The notes: generated from the letters alone by a model not told the origin. A stretch of DNA of 64,000 bases from Streptomyces gossypii (GCF_025165795.1 NZ_JAJAGO010000001.1:620001-684000); one strand, 5' to 3'. Shown: positions 50,401-59,003, counted from the stretch's first letter. Made by a program: numbers and translations.

Positions 50401-52433
50401 ATGAACTGATCACCGCGGAACTGGTCGACCTCGATCTGTCCGCCGAGACCAAGGAGTCGGCCGCCCGTTCGCTCGCCGAGCGGATGTGCGCCGTCGGCCG
50501 CGTCACGAACCTCGAAGGCTTCCTCGCCGACGTGGCCGCCCGGGAGGCCCAGATGCCGACCGGCCTGGAGGGCGGGATCGGCATCCCGCACTGCCGCAGC
50601 GCGCATGTGACGGTGCCGACGCTCGCCTTCGGCCGCAGCGGCCGGGGCATCGACTTCGGCGCGGTGGACGGACCGGCCGACCTGATCTTCCTGATCGCGG
50701 CACCGGCCGGGGCCGACAGCGACCACCTCACGATCCTGGGGAGCCTGGCGCGCCAGCTGATCAACCCGGACTTCACCGGTGCGCTCCGCACGGAGCGTGA
50801 CCCCGCCGCAGTCGCGGCCCTGGTGCGCGGCGAGGAGGCTGCCGACGCGACGGAGGAAGCCACGGAGGAGACCGCGGAGGAGGAGGCCGCAGAAGAGACT
50901 GCGGAAGAGGCCGCGCAGGAGCCGGGGAAGGCGACCGCGGCGAACGGACCCTTCCGGATAGTCGCCGTCACCTCGTGCCCCACCGGCATCGCGCACACCT
51001 ACATGGCCGCCGAGTCGCTGGAGACCGCGGCCCGCGCCGAAGGCGTCCTGCTGAGCGTCGAGACGCAGGGCTCGGCCGGTTTCGAGCGGCTCGACCCCGC
51101 CGTCATCGCCGCCGCCGACGCGGTCATCTGGGCACACGACGTCGAGGTGCGGGAGAAGGCGCGGTTCGGCGGCAAGCCGATCGTCGACGCCGGGGTGAAG
51201 GCCGGGATCAACCGGGCCTCCGAACTGATCGCGCAGGCCCGGCAGAAGGCCAGGCGCGGTGAGATCAGCGGCGCCCTGGACGCCACCACGCCCGGGGAGG
51301 GCGGCGGCGGAAGCGGCGGCGGCGAGCACTTCGGCGTCCGGCTGCGGAAGTACCTGATGTCCGGCGTCAGTTACATGGTGCCGTTCGTCGCCGCTGGCGG
51401 CCTCCTGATCGCCCTGTCCTTCGCCATCGGCGGCTACGAGATCGCCGACGCCAAGTCCGTCGCCGATCACTTCGTATGGGCCGAGGCCGACAGCTGGGCC
51501 GCCCTGTTCAACCAGATCGGCGGCACCGCCTTCGGCTTCCTGGTGCCCGTGCTCGCGGGCTACATCGCCTTCGGCATGGCGGACCGGCCAGGGCTTGTGC
51601 CGGGCTTCGTCGGCGGCGCCATCGCCCTCACCATCGACGCCGGCTTCCTGGGCGGCCTCGTCGCCGGTCTGCTGGCCGGTGCGGTGGTGATGGCGATCCA
51701 GCGGGTCAAGGTACATCCCACCCTGCGCGGCATCATGCCGGTGCTGGTGATCCCCCTGATCGCCTCCACGGTCGTGGGAACCCTGATGTTCATCGTCGTG
51801 GGCAAGCCGATCGCCTCGCTCCAGGACGCCCTGACCGACGGGCTCAACAGCCTCTCCGGTTCGAACGCGGTCATCCTCGGCATCGTCCTCGGCCTGATGA
51901 TGTGCTTCGACATGGGCGGGCCCTTCAACAAGGTCGCCTACGCCTTCGCGGTGGGCGGTTTGGCCGACCCGACGCCCGCGGGCCTCAAGGTGATGGCCGC
52001 GGTGATGGCGGCGGGCATGGTGCCGCCGCTGGCACTGGCGCTCGCGACGACCGTGCGCGGCAGGCTGTTCACCAAGACCGAGCGGGAGAACGGCAAGGCG
52101 GCCTGGGTGCTGGGCGCGTCGTTCATCACCGAGGGCGCGATCCCGTTCGCGGCGGCTGACCCCCTGCGCATCATCCCCTCCGCGATGGCGGGCGGCGCGG
52201 TCACCGGAGCGCTGTCGATGGCCTTCGGCTGCACGCTGCGCGCGCCGCACGGCGGCGTCTTCGTGGTCCCGTTGATCGGCGAACCCTTCCTCTACCTGAT
52301 CGCCATCGCGGCCGGTACGGCGGTCACGGCGGGCCTGGTCATCCTGCTCAAGGGCGTACGCGGGGCCGCCGGGGCGCCCGGCGGCCCCGCGACCGAGGGA
52401 GCCGGGGCCGCCAAGGAGCCGGTCGCCGCCTGA
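50397..52433 (+). CDS. fruA: PTS fructose transporter, fused EIIA-EIIB-EIIC
   Basis: 678 residues. EIIA comes first with the phospho-His65 in GIGIPHCRS. An acidic linker of Glu/Ala repeats (about 146-178) leads to EIIB with Cys194 in VTSCPTGIAHTYMAAE. After a Gly-rich linker the EIIC membrane domain begins near 315 (YLMSGVSYMVPFVAAGGLLI) and ends near 655. It imports fructose and phosphorylates it to fructose 1-phosphate, which FruK uses. AAGGAG is placed seven bases before the ATG. Operon fruR-fruK-fruA-HPr. Confidence 0.94.
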   Translation: MNELITAELVDLDLSAETKESAARSLAERMCAVGRVTNLEGFLADVAAREAQMPTGLEGGIGIPHCRSAHVTVPTLAFGRSGRGIDFGAVDGPADLIFLIAAPAGADSDHLTILGSLARQLINPDFTGALRTERDPAAVAALVRGEEAADATEEATEETAEEEAAEETAEEAAQEPGKATAANGPFRIVAVTSCPTGIAHTYMAAESLETAARAEGVLLSVETQGSAGFERLDPAVIAAADAVIWAHDVEVREKARFGGKPIVDAGVKAGINRASELIAQARQKARRGEISGALDATTPGEGGGGSGGGEHFGVRLRKYLMSGVSYMVPFVAAGGLLIALSFAIGGYEIADAKSVADHFVWAEADSWAALFNQIGGTAFGFLVPVLAGYIAFGMADRPGLVPGFVGGAIALTIDAGFLGGLVAGLLAGAVVMAIQRVKVHPTLRGIMPVLVIPLIASTVVGTLMFIVVGKPIASLQDALTDGLNSLSGSNAVILGIVLGLMMCFDMGGPFNKVAYAFAVGGLADPTPAGLKVMAAVMAAGMVPPLALALATTVRGRLFTKTERENGKAAWVLGASFITEGAIPFAAADPLRIIPSAMAGGAVTGALSMAFGCTLRAPHGGVFVVPLIGEPFLYLIAIAAGTAVTAGLVILLKGVRGAAGAPGGPATEGAGAAKEPVAA

Positions 52434-52514
52434 CCCAGCAACCGGCCCCACCAGCCACCGGCCAACCAGCCATCGCCCCAGCCAGCTACCGCCCGAACCC
52501 GTAGGAGTGGACCC

Positions 52515-52787
52515 ATGCACCAGCGCACCGTCGCCGTAGGCTCCAGCAGCGGGCTGCACGCCCGTCCGGCCTCGCTGTTCGTCAAAGCGGCGACCCGACA
52601 GCCGGTCAGAGTGACCATAGGCCGGGACGGTCAGGCCCCGGTCGACGCCCGGAGCCTGCTCTCCGTCCTCGCCCTGGGAGCCCGGCACGGCGAGTCCGTG
52701 GTGCTCGCCGCCGAGGGCGACGGCGCGGAAGCAGCGGTCGAGGAGCTGGCCACCCTCCTCACCGACGACCTGGATGCCCAGGAATAG
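52515..52787 (+). CDS. HPr-family phosphocarrier protein
   Basis: 90 residues. Active-site His15 is in SGLHARPASLF, and ARSLLSVLALGA carries Ser47 at the place of the regulatory Ser46. It passes phosphate from enzyme I to FruA. TAGGAG precedes the ATG. It is 81 bp after fruA on the same strand and is probably co-transcribed, giving the fructose PTS its own HPr. Whether another HPr gene exists in the genome cannot be seen here. Confidence 0.9.
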   Translation: MHQRTVAVGSSSGLHARPASLFVKAATRQPVRVTIGRDGQAPVDARSLLSVLALGARHGESVVLAAEGDGAEAAVEELATLLTDDLDAQE

Positions 52788-52873
52788 AGCTCGTTCACCT
52801 TCGGGCAGTAAGCAATCACCGGCCGGGGACCAGGGAAGGTCCCCGGCCGCACCCCGTCGCTACTGGTTCGACG

Positions 52874-52891
52874 TGTGTCAACATAGACACA
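52874..52891. promoter_or_regulatory. ArsR operator abutting the start codon
   Basis: TGTGTC and GACACA form a perfect dyad around AACATA. The last base is the A of the arsR ATG at 52891, and there is no ribosome binding site. A dimer bound here would block both transcription and start-site access. Confidence 0.6.
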
Positions 52892-53319
52892 TGCCGAATG
52901 TGAAGGCACCACCGCTGCCGGAAACCGACACGCCTCCGGGCCCGGACCGGGAGCTGGAGAGCCTGGAGCCCGGCCTGGAGCCTGTCGCCGGACCAGTCGT
53001 GATCCCGTGCTGTGCACCGCTGACCGACCGCCCCTTGAACGCCGAGGAGGCGGTCCGTACCGCCGCGATGTTCAAGGCGCTGGGAGACCCGGTCCGGCTG
53101 CGCCTGTTCTCCCTGGTCGCCTCCCACGAGGGCGGCGAGGCATGCGTGTGCGATATTTCCGACGTCGGCGTCTCCCAGCCGACCGTCTCCCACCATCTGA
53201 AGAAGTTGAGGGAGGCGGGCCTGCTCACCTCGGAGCGGCGCGGTACCTGGGTCTACTACCGCGTGGAGGCGTCCGTACTGGCCGCCATGGGCCAGACACT
53301 CCAGCGCTACGCACCCTGA
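52891..53319 (+). CDS. ArsR-family metalloregulator
   Basis: 142 residues. A Pro/Glu-rich N-terminal tail contains an adjacent Cys pair (VIPCCAPL, Cys40-Cys41). The winged helix includes MFKALGDPVRLRLFSLVASH and the metal-site motif EACVCD (Cys85, Cys87) in the recognition region, then ISDVGVSQPTVSHHLKKLRE. These Cys could bind As(III), Cd(II) or Pb(II). No arsenate reductase or efflux gene is adjacent, so its target besides itself is unknown. Confidence 0.87.
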   Translation: MPNVKAPPLPETDTPPGPDRELESLEPGLEPVAGPVVIPCCAPLTDRPLNAEEAVRTAAMFKALGDPVRLRLFSLVASHEGGEACVCDISDVGVSQPTVSHHLKKLREAGLLTSERRGTWVYYRVEASVLAAMGQTLQRYAP

Positions 53320-53403
53320 TTCCGCGCCCCCGGCGCCGCCTCGCGGCAATCGAAAACCGCACACCGGGGCCGTACACTGGACCGGCAGGGCATACTGAGG
53401 GCA

Positions 53404-53625
53404 ATGACAAGGTCAGCCGCAACCCGGCGCAATCTGCCCGCCAGCCCCTTCAAGAATCCGGTCGCACCGCCCCTGAAGCATTTCGCCGTGGGGGACCGCG
53501 TCTCCCACGATGAGCACGGCCTCGGCCGGGTCATCGGGCTCGAGGGCGAAAACGCGGTGCTTGTAGATTTCGGCCCGGTCCAGAAACGGATCATGGCTCC
53601 CTTCACCAAGATGACCCAACTCTGA
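53404..53625 (+). CDS. Small Tudor-like (UvrD/PcrA C-terminal domain-like) protein
   Basis: 73 residues. The core FAVGDRVSHDEHGLGRVIGL plus VLVDFGPVQKRIMAPFTKMT matches the plan of the C-terminal Tudor domain of PcrA/UvrD (GDRV-H-FG-G-V, then a closing strand KRL-APF-K). In helicases this domain binds RNA polymerase. Here it stands alone after a basic N-terminal arm. GAGGG lies just before the ATG. The function is not known; the RNA polymerase link is inference. Confidence 0.68.
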   Translation: MTRSAATRRNLPASPFKNPVAPPLKHFAVGDRVSHDEHGLGRVIGLEGENAVLVDFGPVQKRIMAPFTKMTQL

Positions 53626-53811
53626 GATCGTCGGCCATGCCAGGCCGGGGCCATGGCGGCCGGTCGGGGCTCCCACCAGCCCGACCGGACCGCCTACCCG
53701 CCCCGCGCCCTCCGGTCCGCCCATGACCGGAGCGCACGACGGGTGCCACACCGGCACCACACCGCGTCACGCATTACCGCGCGACGCATCGCACCCAAGG
53801 AGTCAATTCCC

Positions 53812-54006
53812 ATCGACACAACCTCGCTGTTCTCGGAACCCGAGCCGGCGGTCATCTCCGCCACAACAGCAGAAACACGCCCGCCGACGACGGATCCCTT
53901 CCAGGCACCCGACTTCGCCGACGACACCTCTGAAGACTTCGCCACCGGCCCAGACCCGGACCCGAACGAGCCGCAGCTGCGCGCACCCTTCGCCCCTTCG
54001 GCCTAA
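53812..54006 (+). CDS. Possible small acidic protein with non-ATG start
   Basis: An open frame closing at 54006 encodes an acidic, Pro-rich peptide (DTTSLFSEPEPAV ... DDTSEDFATGPDPDP). AAGGAG at 53797-53802 stands nine bases before an ATC codon at 53812, and ATT at 53806 is also in frame; no ATG, GTG or TTG is suitably placed. Either initiation uses a rare codon, or the real start has mutated, or the frame is not coding. About 64 residues if ATC is used. The following 117 bp to the next gene hold no feature. Confidence 0.35.
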   Translation: MDTTSLFSEPEPAVISATTAETRPPTTDPFQAPDFADDTSEDFATGPDPDPNEPQLRAPFAPSA

Positions 54007-54123
54007 GGGCTGTCCCGTAATCCCTGGCGGGCGCACGACGACAGCTACGGGCACCCCTCGGCGCCGAGCGCGTACCCCCTTCGAGGGAATCGCCCGCCCG
54101 CGCCGAACGGCCCTCCGTCGGCT

Positions 54124-55452
54124 TCAGCCAGGGCGCAGTACGCAGGGGTGGCTGAGGAAGTTCCCGAGCCACCCTTCGCCGTCGCCGTTCTTGCAGGCGT
54201 GCGCCACACCGGTCAGCCGACCCTCTTCGAGACGGAGCTGCAGACCCAGCACGGGGCTGTTGATCCGCGCGTCGGCGGTCGGCAGCTGCAACGGGACCTC
54301 GGCGCGCACCGCCCACGCCTCGGAGGCCGACGCCTCGCCGGTGACGCTCACGCCGTCCACCCGCAGCCCGATCCGACGGCCTGCCAGCACCCACAGCTCG
54401 ACCGGCACCTCCCGCTCGGGCGCGCTGATCCGGCCCTCCCAGACGGCACCCTCCGGCAGGTCCATCGGCCGGGCCGGATCGGGAACCCCCGGATCGGTCA
54501 GCGCGGACGTGTACCCGGGGACCAGCGCGCCCAGTACGTACCGCAGCACCATGTCGCGGGCCGCCTTGCTGGTGGAGTTGGACAGCACGGCCACCGAGAG
54601 CCCCAGCTCGGGCACCGCGACCACCATCGCCGCCACTCCTCCCCCGCCACCGCTGTGGCTGAGCACCACCGGAGTGCCCCCGTACGACACGCTCCAGCCC
54701 AGCCCGTATCCAACCCGCGCGTTCAGCGGCGGCGCGGCGCGCACGGCGGCGGCCGTCTCCGGCCTCAGCAGACGCTCATACGACTGCGCGAAGAGGGCCA
54801 GCTCACCGGCGGGGGCCCAGCCGAGGGTGGCTCCGGGGTGGCCGCAGCCGTAATCCGGGTAGGCGCGCCCGTCGACGGTGTACCGGACCGCCGACGGCGC
54901 GGGGCCCGGATACGTACGCCCCAGGTGGCTGCCGTGCAGGCCCAGCGGCTCGAACACCCGCTCCCGGACGAAGGCGCCGAGCGGCTGCCCGGTCACCGAC
55001 TCCAGCAGTCCGCCCAGCACCCGGTAGCCGAGGTTGGCATAGGTGAAGCCGGTGCCCGGCTCGCGGTGGAGCACCGTGTAGCGGCCCGGATCGACCATGG
55101 GCTCGCCCTCGCCGTACTCCCAGGCGTAGAACGCGCCGAGCCCGCCCCGGTGCTGGAGCAGCTGCCGCGCCGTCGGCGCGGCCCGGCGCCCGTACTCGCC
55201 CGGTACCGGGGCGTCCAGATCCAGCAGCCCTTCGTCGGCGGCGAGGCACACGGCGGTTGCCGTCACCGGCTTGGTGACGGAGCCCAGCAGGTACGCGGTC
55301 GCGGGCGTGGCCGCGCGCCCTTCCGCCAGTCCCGCGAGCCCGTACGCCTCCGCGAGCACGACCTCACCCCGCTGGGCCACGGCGACCGAGACCGACGGAC
55401 ACCCGTGCTCCGCCAGCGCCTCGGCACAGATCTCATCCAACCGCTCCAGCAC
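54124..55452 (-). CDS. Serine hydrolase, beta-lactamase class C/penicillin-binding-like
   Basis: 442 residues. The SxxK motif is in LLGSVTKPVTATAV near 56, the Tyr-x-Asn motif in GFTYANLGYRVLGG near 137, and HSGGGGGVAAM near 262 stands in the place of the KTG triad. No signal peptide is seen, so it may act in the cytoplasm as an esterase or peptidase, as many EstB/DD-peptidase-like proteins of Streptomyces do. The C-terminal 120 residues form an extra beta domain. Start is uncertain. Confidence 0.84.
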   Translation of the reverse strand: MLERLDEICAEALAEHGCPSVSVAVAQRGEVVLAEAYGLAGLAEGRAATPATAYLLGSVTKPVTATAVCLAADEGLLDLDAPVPGEYGRRAAPTARQLLQHRGGLGAFYAWEYGEGEPMVDPGRYTVLHREPGTGFTYANLGYRVLGGLLESVTGQPLGAFVRERVFEPLGLHGSHLGRTYPGPAPSAVRYTVDGRAYPDYGCGHPGATLGWAPAGELALFAQSYERLLRPETAAAVRAAPPLNARVGYGLGWSVSYGGTPVVLSHSGGGGGVAAMVVAVPELGLSVAVLSNSTSKAARDMVLRYVLGALVPGYTSALTDPGVPDPARPMDLPEGAVWEGRISAPEREVPVELWVLAGRRIGLRVDGVSVTGEASASEAWAVRAEVPLQLPTADARINSPVLGLQLRLEEGRLTGVAHACKNGDGEGWLGNFLSHPCVLRPG

Positions 55453-55570
55453 GCCCGGCCCCTCCCACCCCAGTTCCCGGTCCTCCTTGAGGACCTCCCC
55501 CCAGTGTCCCCGCCGCCCCGAGGCGGGGAACGCGCGGGCGGCGGTGGGTCAGCATCGGGTCGGCGGCAGG

Positions 55571-56302
55571 TCAGCCCACCCGGCGGCGGTGGTCGGCCAG
55601 ACAGGCGCGCAGCGTCGCGGCGTGGACGGCGCGGGCCAGACGGGAGCCCCAGCGGGAACGGGGACCGGCGAAGGGTTCCTCCGGGTGCCCGTCCACGATG
55701 AGCGGCGCGGCGGCGCACACCGCGTCGGTCGGGGTGCCCGAGGCGTCGTAACCCGCGTCCCGCAGCGCCTGGACCTTGGCTTCCGTCGCCGTCGTGACGG
55801 CGTTGACGAGGGCGCCCGTACTCAGCGGCACGGGCAGCGCGACGACGATGTTGACCGTCCCCGCACGGGGCGGGCCGGGACGTGCGGCAGGCACGGGCAC
55901 AGGGGCCGCGGCCCACCCGTGCACCCCCACCCCGGCGGTGACCAGGGCCTCCGCGCCCTCGTCCGCAGCCCAGCACCGGTCCGTCACCTCCGCCGCGGTC
56001 ATCAGTCCCACCCCCGGCCCCTCGGCGCCCGCCTCGGCGGCCAGGGCCGCCAGGTGCGCGGCCGGATCCGGCCTGCGGTAGCCCGGGGTGACCTGCGCGT
56101 TGAGCACCCAGTGCCGCTCACCCCAGCCGCCGCCCAGCACGGCGCTGGAGAGCATCCGCCAGCCGGGCCCCGGCGCCCACAGCAGCAGGGGCAGGCGGAG
56201 TCCGTCCTCACTGCGCTCCAGGAGCACGGTCTCGGACAAGGGGGCGGAGGTACGGCTGGTGAGGGTCACGCCGCACTGTAACGGACTGCAAACGATCTTC
56301 AT
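55571..56302 (-). CDS. cbiZ: Adenosylcobinamide amidohydrolase
   Basis: 243 residues. CbiZ family stretches are RMLSSAVLGGGWGERHWVLN near 48, NAQVTPGYRRPDPAAHLAAL, VGLMTAAEVTDRCW near 98, EALVTAGVG near 118, GTVNIVVALPVPLSTGALVN near 148 and TATEAKVQALRDAGYDASGT near 172. It removes the aminopropanol side chain of (adenosyl)cobinamide, allowing salvage through the cobyric acid route. ATG 56302 or GTG 56269 may be the start; a TACAGT hexamer lies five bases before the GTG. It is 49 bp downstream of the MFS gene. Confidence 0.85.
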   Translation of the reverse strand: MKIVCSPLQCGVTLTSRTSAPLSETVLLERSEDGLRLPLLLWAPGPGWRMLSSAVLGGGWGERHWVLNAQVTPGYRRPDPAAHLAALAAEAGAEGPGVGLMTAAEVTDRCWAADEGAEALVTAGVGVHGWAAAPVPVPAARPGPPRAGTVNIVVALPVPLSTGALVNAVTTATEAKVQALRDAGYDASGTPTDAVCAAAPLIVDGHPEEPFAGPRSRWGSRLARAVHAATLRACLADHRRRVG

Positions 56303-56351
56303 CGGCCGACGGAAACGACGCCTTGGCCCTGTCCAGGCCCCCGGATCGTGG

Positions 56352-57533
56352 TCACGGCGTCGACCGACGAAGGCCGCCCGCCCCGTACAGCGCCCCCGCC
56401 GCACACAGCAGCGCCGGGGCCGCCGCCACCGCGAAGCAGGCGGCCAGCGGAAGCCGCCCCACCAGCAGGCCGACCGCGGCCGTGCCTCCGGAGACCCCGG
56501 CGTTGAGGGCGGTGTTGACCCACGCACCGGCCTGGGTGCGGCTTTCCGGGGCGGCGGCCTGGTCCGCGAGCAGATAGGCCGAGGTCAGCGCCGGGGCGAC
56601 GAACAGCCCGGCGACTCCGACCACCGCGGTGAACACCAGCAGCCCGGGGGCGAGCCCGGCCGCGGCCAGGATCAGTGCCAGGGCGGCGGTGAGCACGGGC
56701 AGCCGCAGCCGCTCCGGGGCGCGCCAGGAGACGGCACCGTACGCGAGACCGCCGGCGGCGCTGCCCGCTGAGAGTGCGGCCAGCACCCAGGCGACCGCCG
56801 CCGCCTGGTGGCGCTGCTCGGCGAAAGCCACCGCGAGCAGCTCCAGTGCGCCCAGGCACAGGCCCACTCCCGCCGAGGCGAGGACGGCACGGCGCAGATC
56901 CGGTGTCACCCGCAGCCGCTTGCGCTCCCGCCGCTTCCGCTCGGCCTGCCCCTCCTGCCCCTCCTGCCCCTCCTGACCGCCGTGCCCGTCCGGTACGGGC
57001 CGGGCCACCGCGCGCGCACGCCCCGGCATGGCGCGGACGGCCGGGGAGGAGACCAGCGCGAGGCAGCCGGTCAGCACGAGTGCGGCGCTGACGGCCACCC
57101 CGGCCGCCGGTGCGGCGAATCTCATCAGCAGCCCGACCAGCAACGGCCCGCTGACGAGGAGCAGTTCCTCGGCCACGGAGTCGAGGCTGTACGCCCGTTG
57201 CAGCAGCCGCCGGTCGGGCAGCAGCCTGCTCCAGAGCGTCCGCATCACGGGGCCGAGCGGCGGCGTGCAGGCACCGGCGGCCATGGCGAGGACCGCCAGC
57301 GTGAGCTGGGAGGCACCTGGCCGCCAGGTGGCGTGGGCGAGTGCGGCCAGCAGCAGCGCGTACGCCCCCGTCATCGGGGGCAGTGCGCGGCGCGGGCCGT
57401 GACGGTCGATCAGCGCGGCGCGGGCGGGCGAGAGAAAGACGCTGGTCAGCCCGAACAGCGCCAGGACGGAGCCTGCCACGGCGTAGGAGCCGCTGGTTTC
57501 CTTGACGGCGAGCATGAGGGACAGCGAGACCAT
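56352..57533 (-). CDS. MFS transporter with shortened N-terminus
   Basis: 393 residues, mostly hydrophobic helices, with the central cytoplasmic loop (HGGQEGQEGQEGQAERKRRE) made of GQE repeats. The first helix starts abruptly at MVSLSLMLAVKETSGSYAVA, where relatives have about 20-30 earlier residues. In frame upstream LLGRLSYG reads as the expected continuation but reaches a stop nine codons before without a start codon. The 5' end may be truncated or frameshifted near 57555. Co-oriented with cbiZ; a role in corrinoid transport is not supported beyond proximity. Confidence 0.7.
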   Translation of the reverse strand: MVSLSLMLAVKETSGSYAVAGSVLALFGLTSVFLSPARAALIDRHGPRRALPPMTGAYALLLAALAHATWRPGASQLTLAVLAMAAGACTPPLGPVMRTLWSRLLPDRRLLQRAYSLDSVAEELLLVSGPLLVGLLMRFAAPAAGVAVSAALVLTGCLALVSSPAVRAMPGRARAVARPVPDGHGGQEGQEGQEGQAERKRRERKRLRVTPDLRRAVLASAGVGLCLGALELLAVAFAEQRHQAAAVAWVLAALSAGSAAGGLAYGAVSWRAPERLRLPVLTAALALILAAAGLAPGLLVFTAVVGVAGLFVAPALTSAYLLADQAAAPESRTQAGAWVNTALNAGVSGGTAAVGLLVGRLPLAACFAVAAAPALLCAAGALYGAGGLRRSTP

Positions 57534-57631
57534 CCCATACGACAGCCTGCCCAGGAGTGCGGTTCCTCAGCGTGCGGTTCACCGGGAAAAGGGAGGTGCG
57601 TGCAGCCTTCCGGCGGTGCCAAGCTGCGCCG

Positions 57632-58363
57632 ATGAACCGTGAACAGATGTCCAGGATCGCTCATGCACGTCATCCGATCAAGTCTCCCCTCGACGACGAT
57701 TCGGTACGCGAACTGCTCGCGCAGGGGATCTCCCAGCCGGACGCGCGGGTGCTCGATCTCGGCTGCGGAGGCGGAGAGTGGCTCCTACGCGCCCTGGCCG
57801 CCAGTCCCCGCCTGCGCGCCGAGGGCGTCGACATCTCCGAAGACGCGATGGCACAGGCCCGTGAGGCGGCGGGCAGCCTCGGTCTCCAGGAACGCCTGGT
57901 CCTCCACCACCAGGCGGCCGCCGACTTCACCTCCGCGCACCCGTTCGACCTGGTGCTCAGCGTCGGGGCCGCCCACGCCTTCGGCGGCCTGCTCCCCACT
58001 CTCGCGGCAGCACGCAGGCACCTGGCTCCCGGCGGACGCGTGCTGGTCGGTGACGGCTTCTGGGAGGAAGAGCCTTCCCAGGAAGCCGTGGAGATGCTCG
58101 GCGACTTCGCCGACCTGGCGACCACTTTGGATCGCGTGACCGCTGACGGGTGGACGCCCGTCCACGGCCACGTCAGCACCCGCCGGGAGCGGGATGACTA
58201 CGAGTGGGCGTGCTGGGGGTCGCTGGCCTCGTGGGCTCTGGACCATCCGGATGATCCGGACAGCTCCGAAGTCCTCGCGACAGCCGCCACCCGCCGCTCC
58301 GAATGGCTGCGTTCCTACCGTGAAAGCTTTGGCTTCGTCTGCCTGGTCCTGCGCCAGACCTGA
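57632..58363 (+). CDS. Class I SAM-dependent methyltransferase
   Basis: 243 residues. SAM motif I is VLDLGCGGGEWLLRAL near residue 40, followed by EGVDISEDAMAQAREAAGSL (motif II acid), and LSVGAAHAFGG near 108 with LAPGGRVLVGDGFWEEEPSQ near 132. The substrate is unknown; the WEEEP stretch is shared with small-molecule methyltransferases. No ribosome binding site is seen before ATG 57632; ATG 57647 is in frame. It diverges from the shortened MFS gene. Confidence 0.85.
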   Translation: MNREQMSRIAHARHPIKSPLDDDSVRELLAQGISQPDARVLDLGCGGGEWLLRALAASPRLRAEGVDISEDAMAQAREAAGSLGLQERLVLHHQAAADFTSAHPFDLVLSVGAAHAFGGLLPTLAAARRHLAPGGRVLVGDGFWEEEPSQEAVEMLGDFADLATTLDRVTADGWTPVHGHVSTRRERDDYEWACWGSLASWALDHPDDPDSSEVLATAATRRSEWLRSYRESFGFVCLVLRQT

Positions 58364-58391
58364 GCCTTCACGGCAGGAGTGGGCGTCGGCC

Positions 58392-59003
58392 TTACGACGA
58401 AGGCGACTTGCGGGCCGACGTCACCTGGCAGGAGTAGGTGAGCCGTTCATTGGTGCTGTGGGAGGTGTGCATGCTGACGGTCCGGTCGCCTCCCGCGCTG
58501 ACCGTCACCGTATTGGGGCGGGAGGCGATGGTCTTGCTCGCTACCGTGGAGTTGGCGTATTTACCGACCTTGAACTCCACCGTGAAGGAGTAGCGGAAGG
58601 CGTAGTCGCTGGAGGAGTTCTGGATGTCGACGTCGTAACTCATCTTGCTGCTGGCGCGGTCGTAGCGGCAGTTCTGGCCGATGACCTCGCCCGTCGCGTT
58701 CTGGTTGTACGTCGGCTGCGCCGTCGGGCCGCTCCCGCCGCTGCTGCTCCCGGAGGTGCCGCTCGAAGTCCCGCCCGACGTACCGGACGAACTACCGCCG
58801 GACGAAGTACCGCCGGACGCCTCGGGGATGTCGGGCATGCCGGTGGGCATGTTCGAGAGTGAGGGGTTCGGCATGGTCGGCGGCGCGGGCGCCTCCCCGA
58901 ATCCGCCGAAGGCCTTGTCCTGCGGATCGTCGGCACAACCGGAGAGCGTGGCGACGACGGTGAGAGCGAGCGTGGCGGCGCCGACGGCGCGACGAATGTG
59001 CAT
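58392..59003 (-). CDS. Secreted lipoprotein with Ser/Gly-rich linker
   Basis: 203 residues. The signal peptide MHIRRAVGAATLALTVVATL ends in a lipobox LSGC (Cys23), so it is a lipid-anchored extracellular protein. A Pro/Met-rich part and a Gly/Ser/Thr linker (about 64-92) lead to a C-terminal domain with two Cys (IGQNCRYD and TYSCQV) and an immunoglobulin-like alternation of beta strands (SYDVDIQNSSSDYAFRYSFT). Function unknown. GGGGGA precedes the ATG. Confidence 0.82.
   Translation of the reverse strand: MHIRRAVGAATLALTVVATLSGCADDPQDKAFGGFGEAPAPPTMPNPSLSNMPTGMPDIPEASGGTSSGGSSSGTSGGTSSGTSGSSSGGSGPTAQPTYNQNATGEVIGQNCRYDRASSKMSYDVDIQNSSSDYAFRYSFTVEFKVGKYANSTVASKTIASRPNTVTVSAGGDRTVSMHTSHSTNERLTYSCQVTSARKSPSS

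Noticed and set aside
54007..54060. GGGCTGTCCCGTA segment resembling one arm of an extragenic or insertion-element repeat
   Set aside because: Only a partial, weak partner (AGCTACGGG) is present nearby, no transposase is seen, and the complete element cannot be defined.
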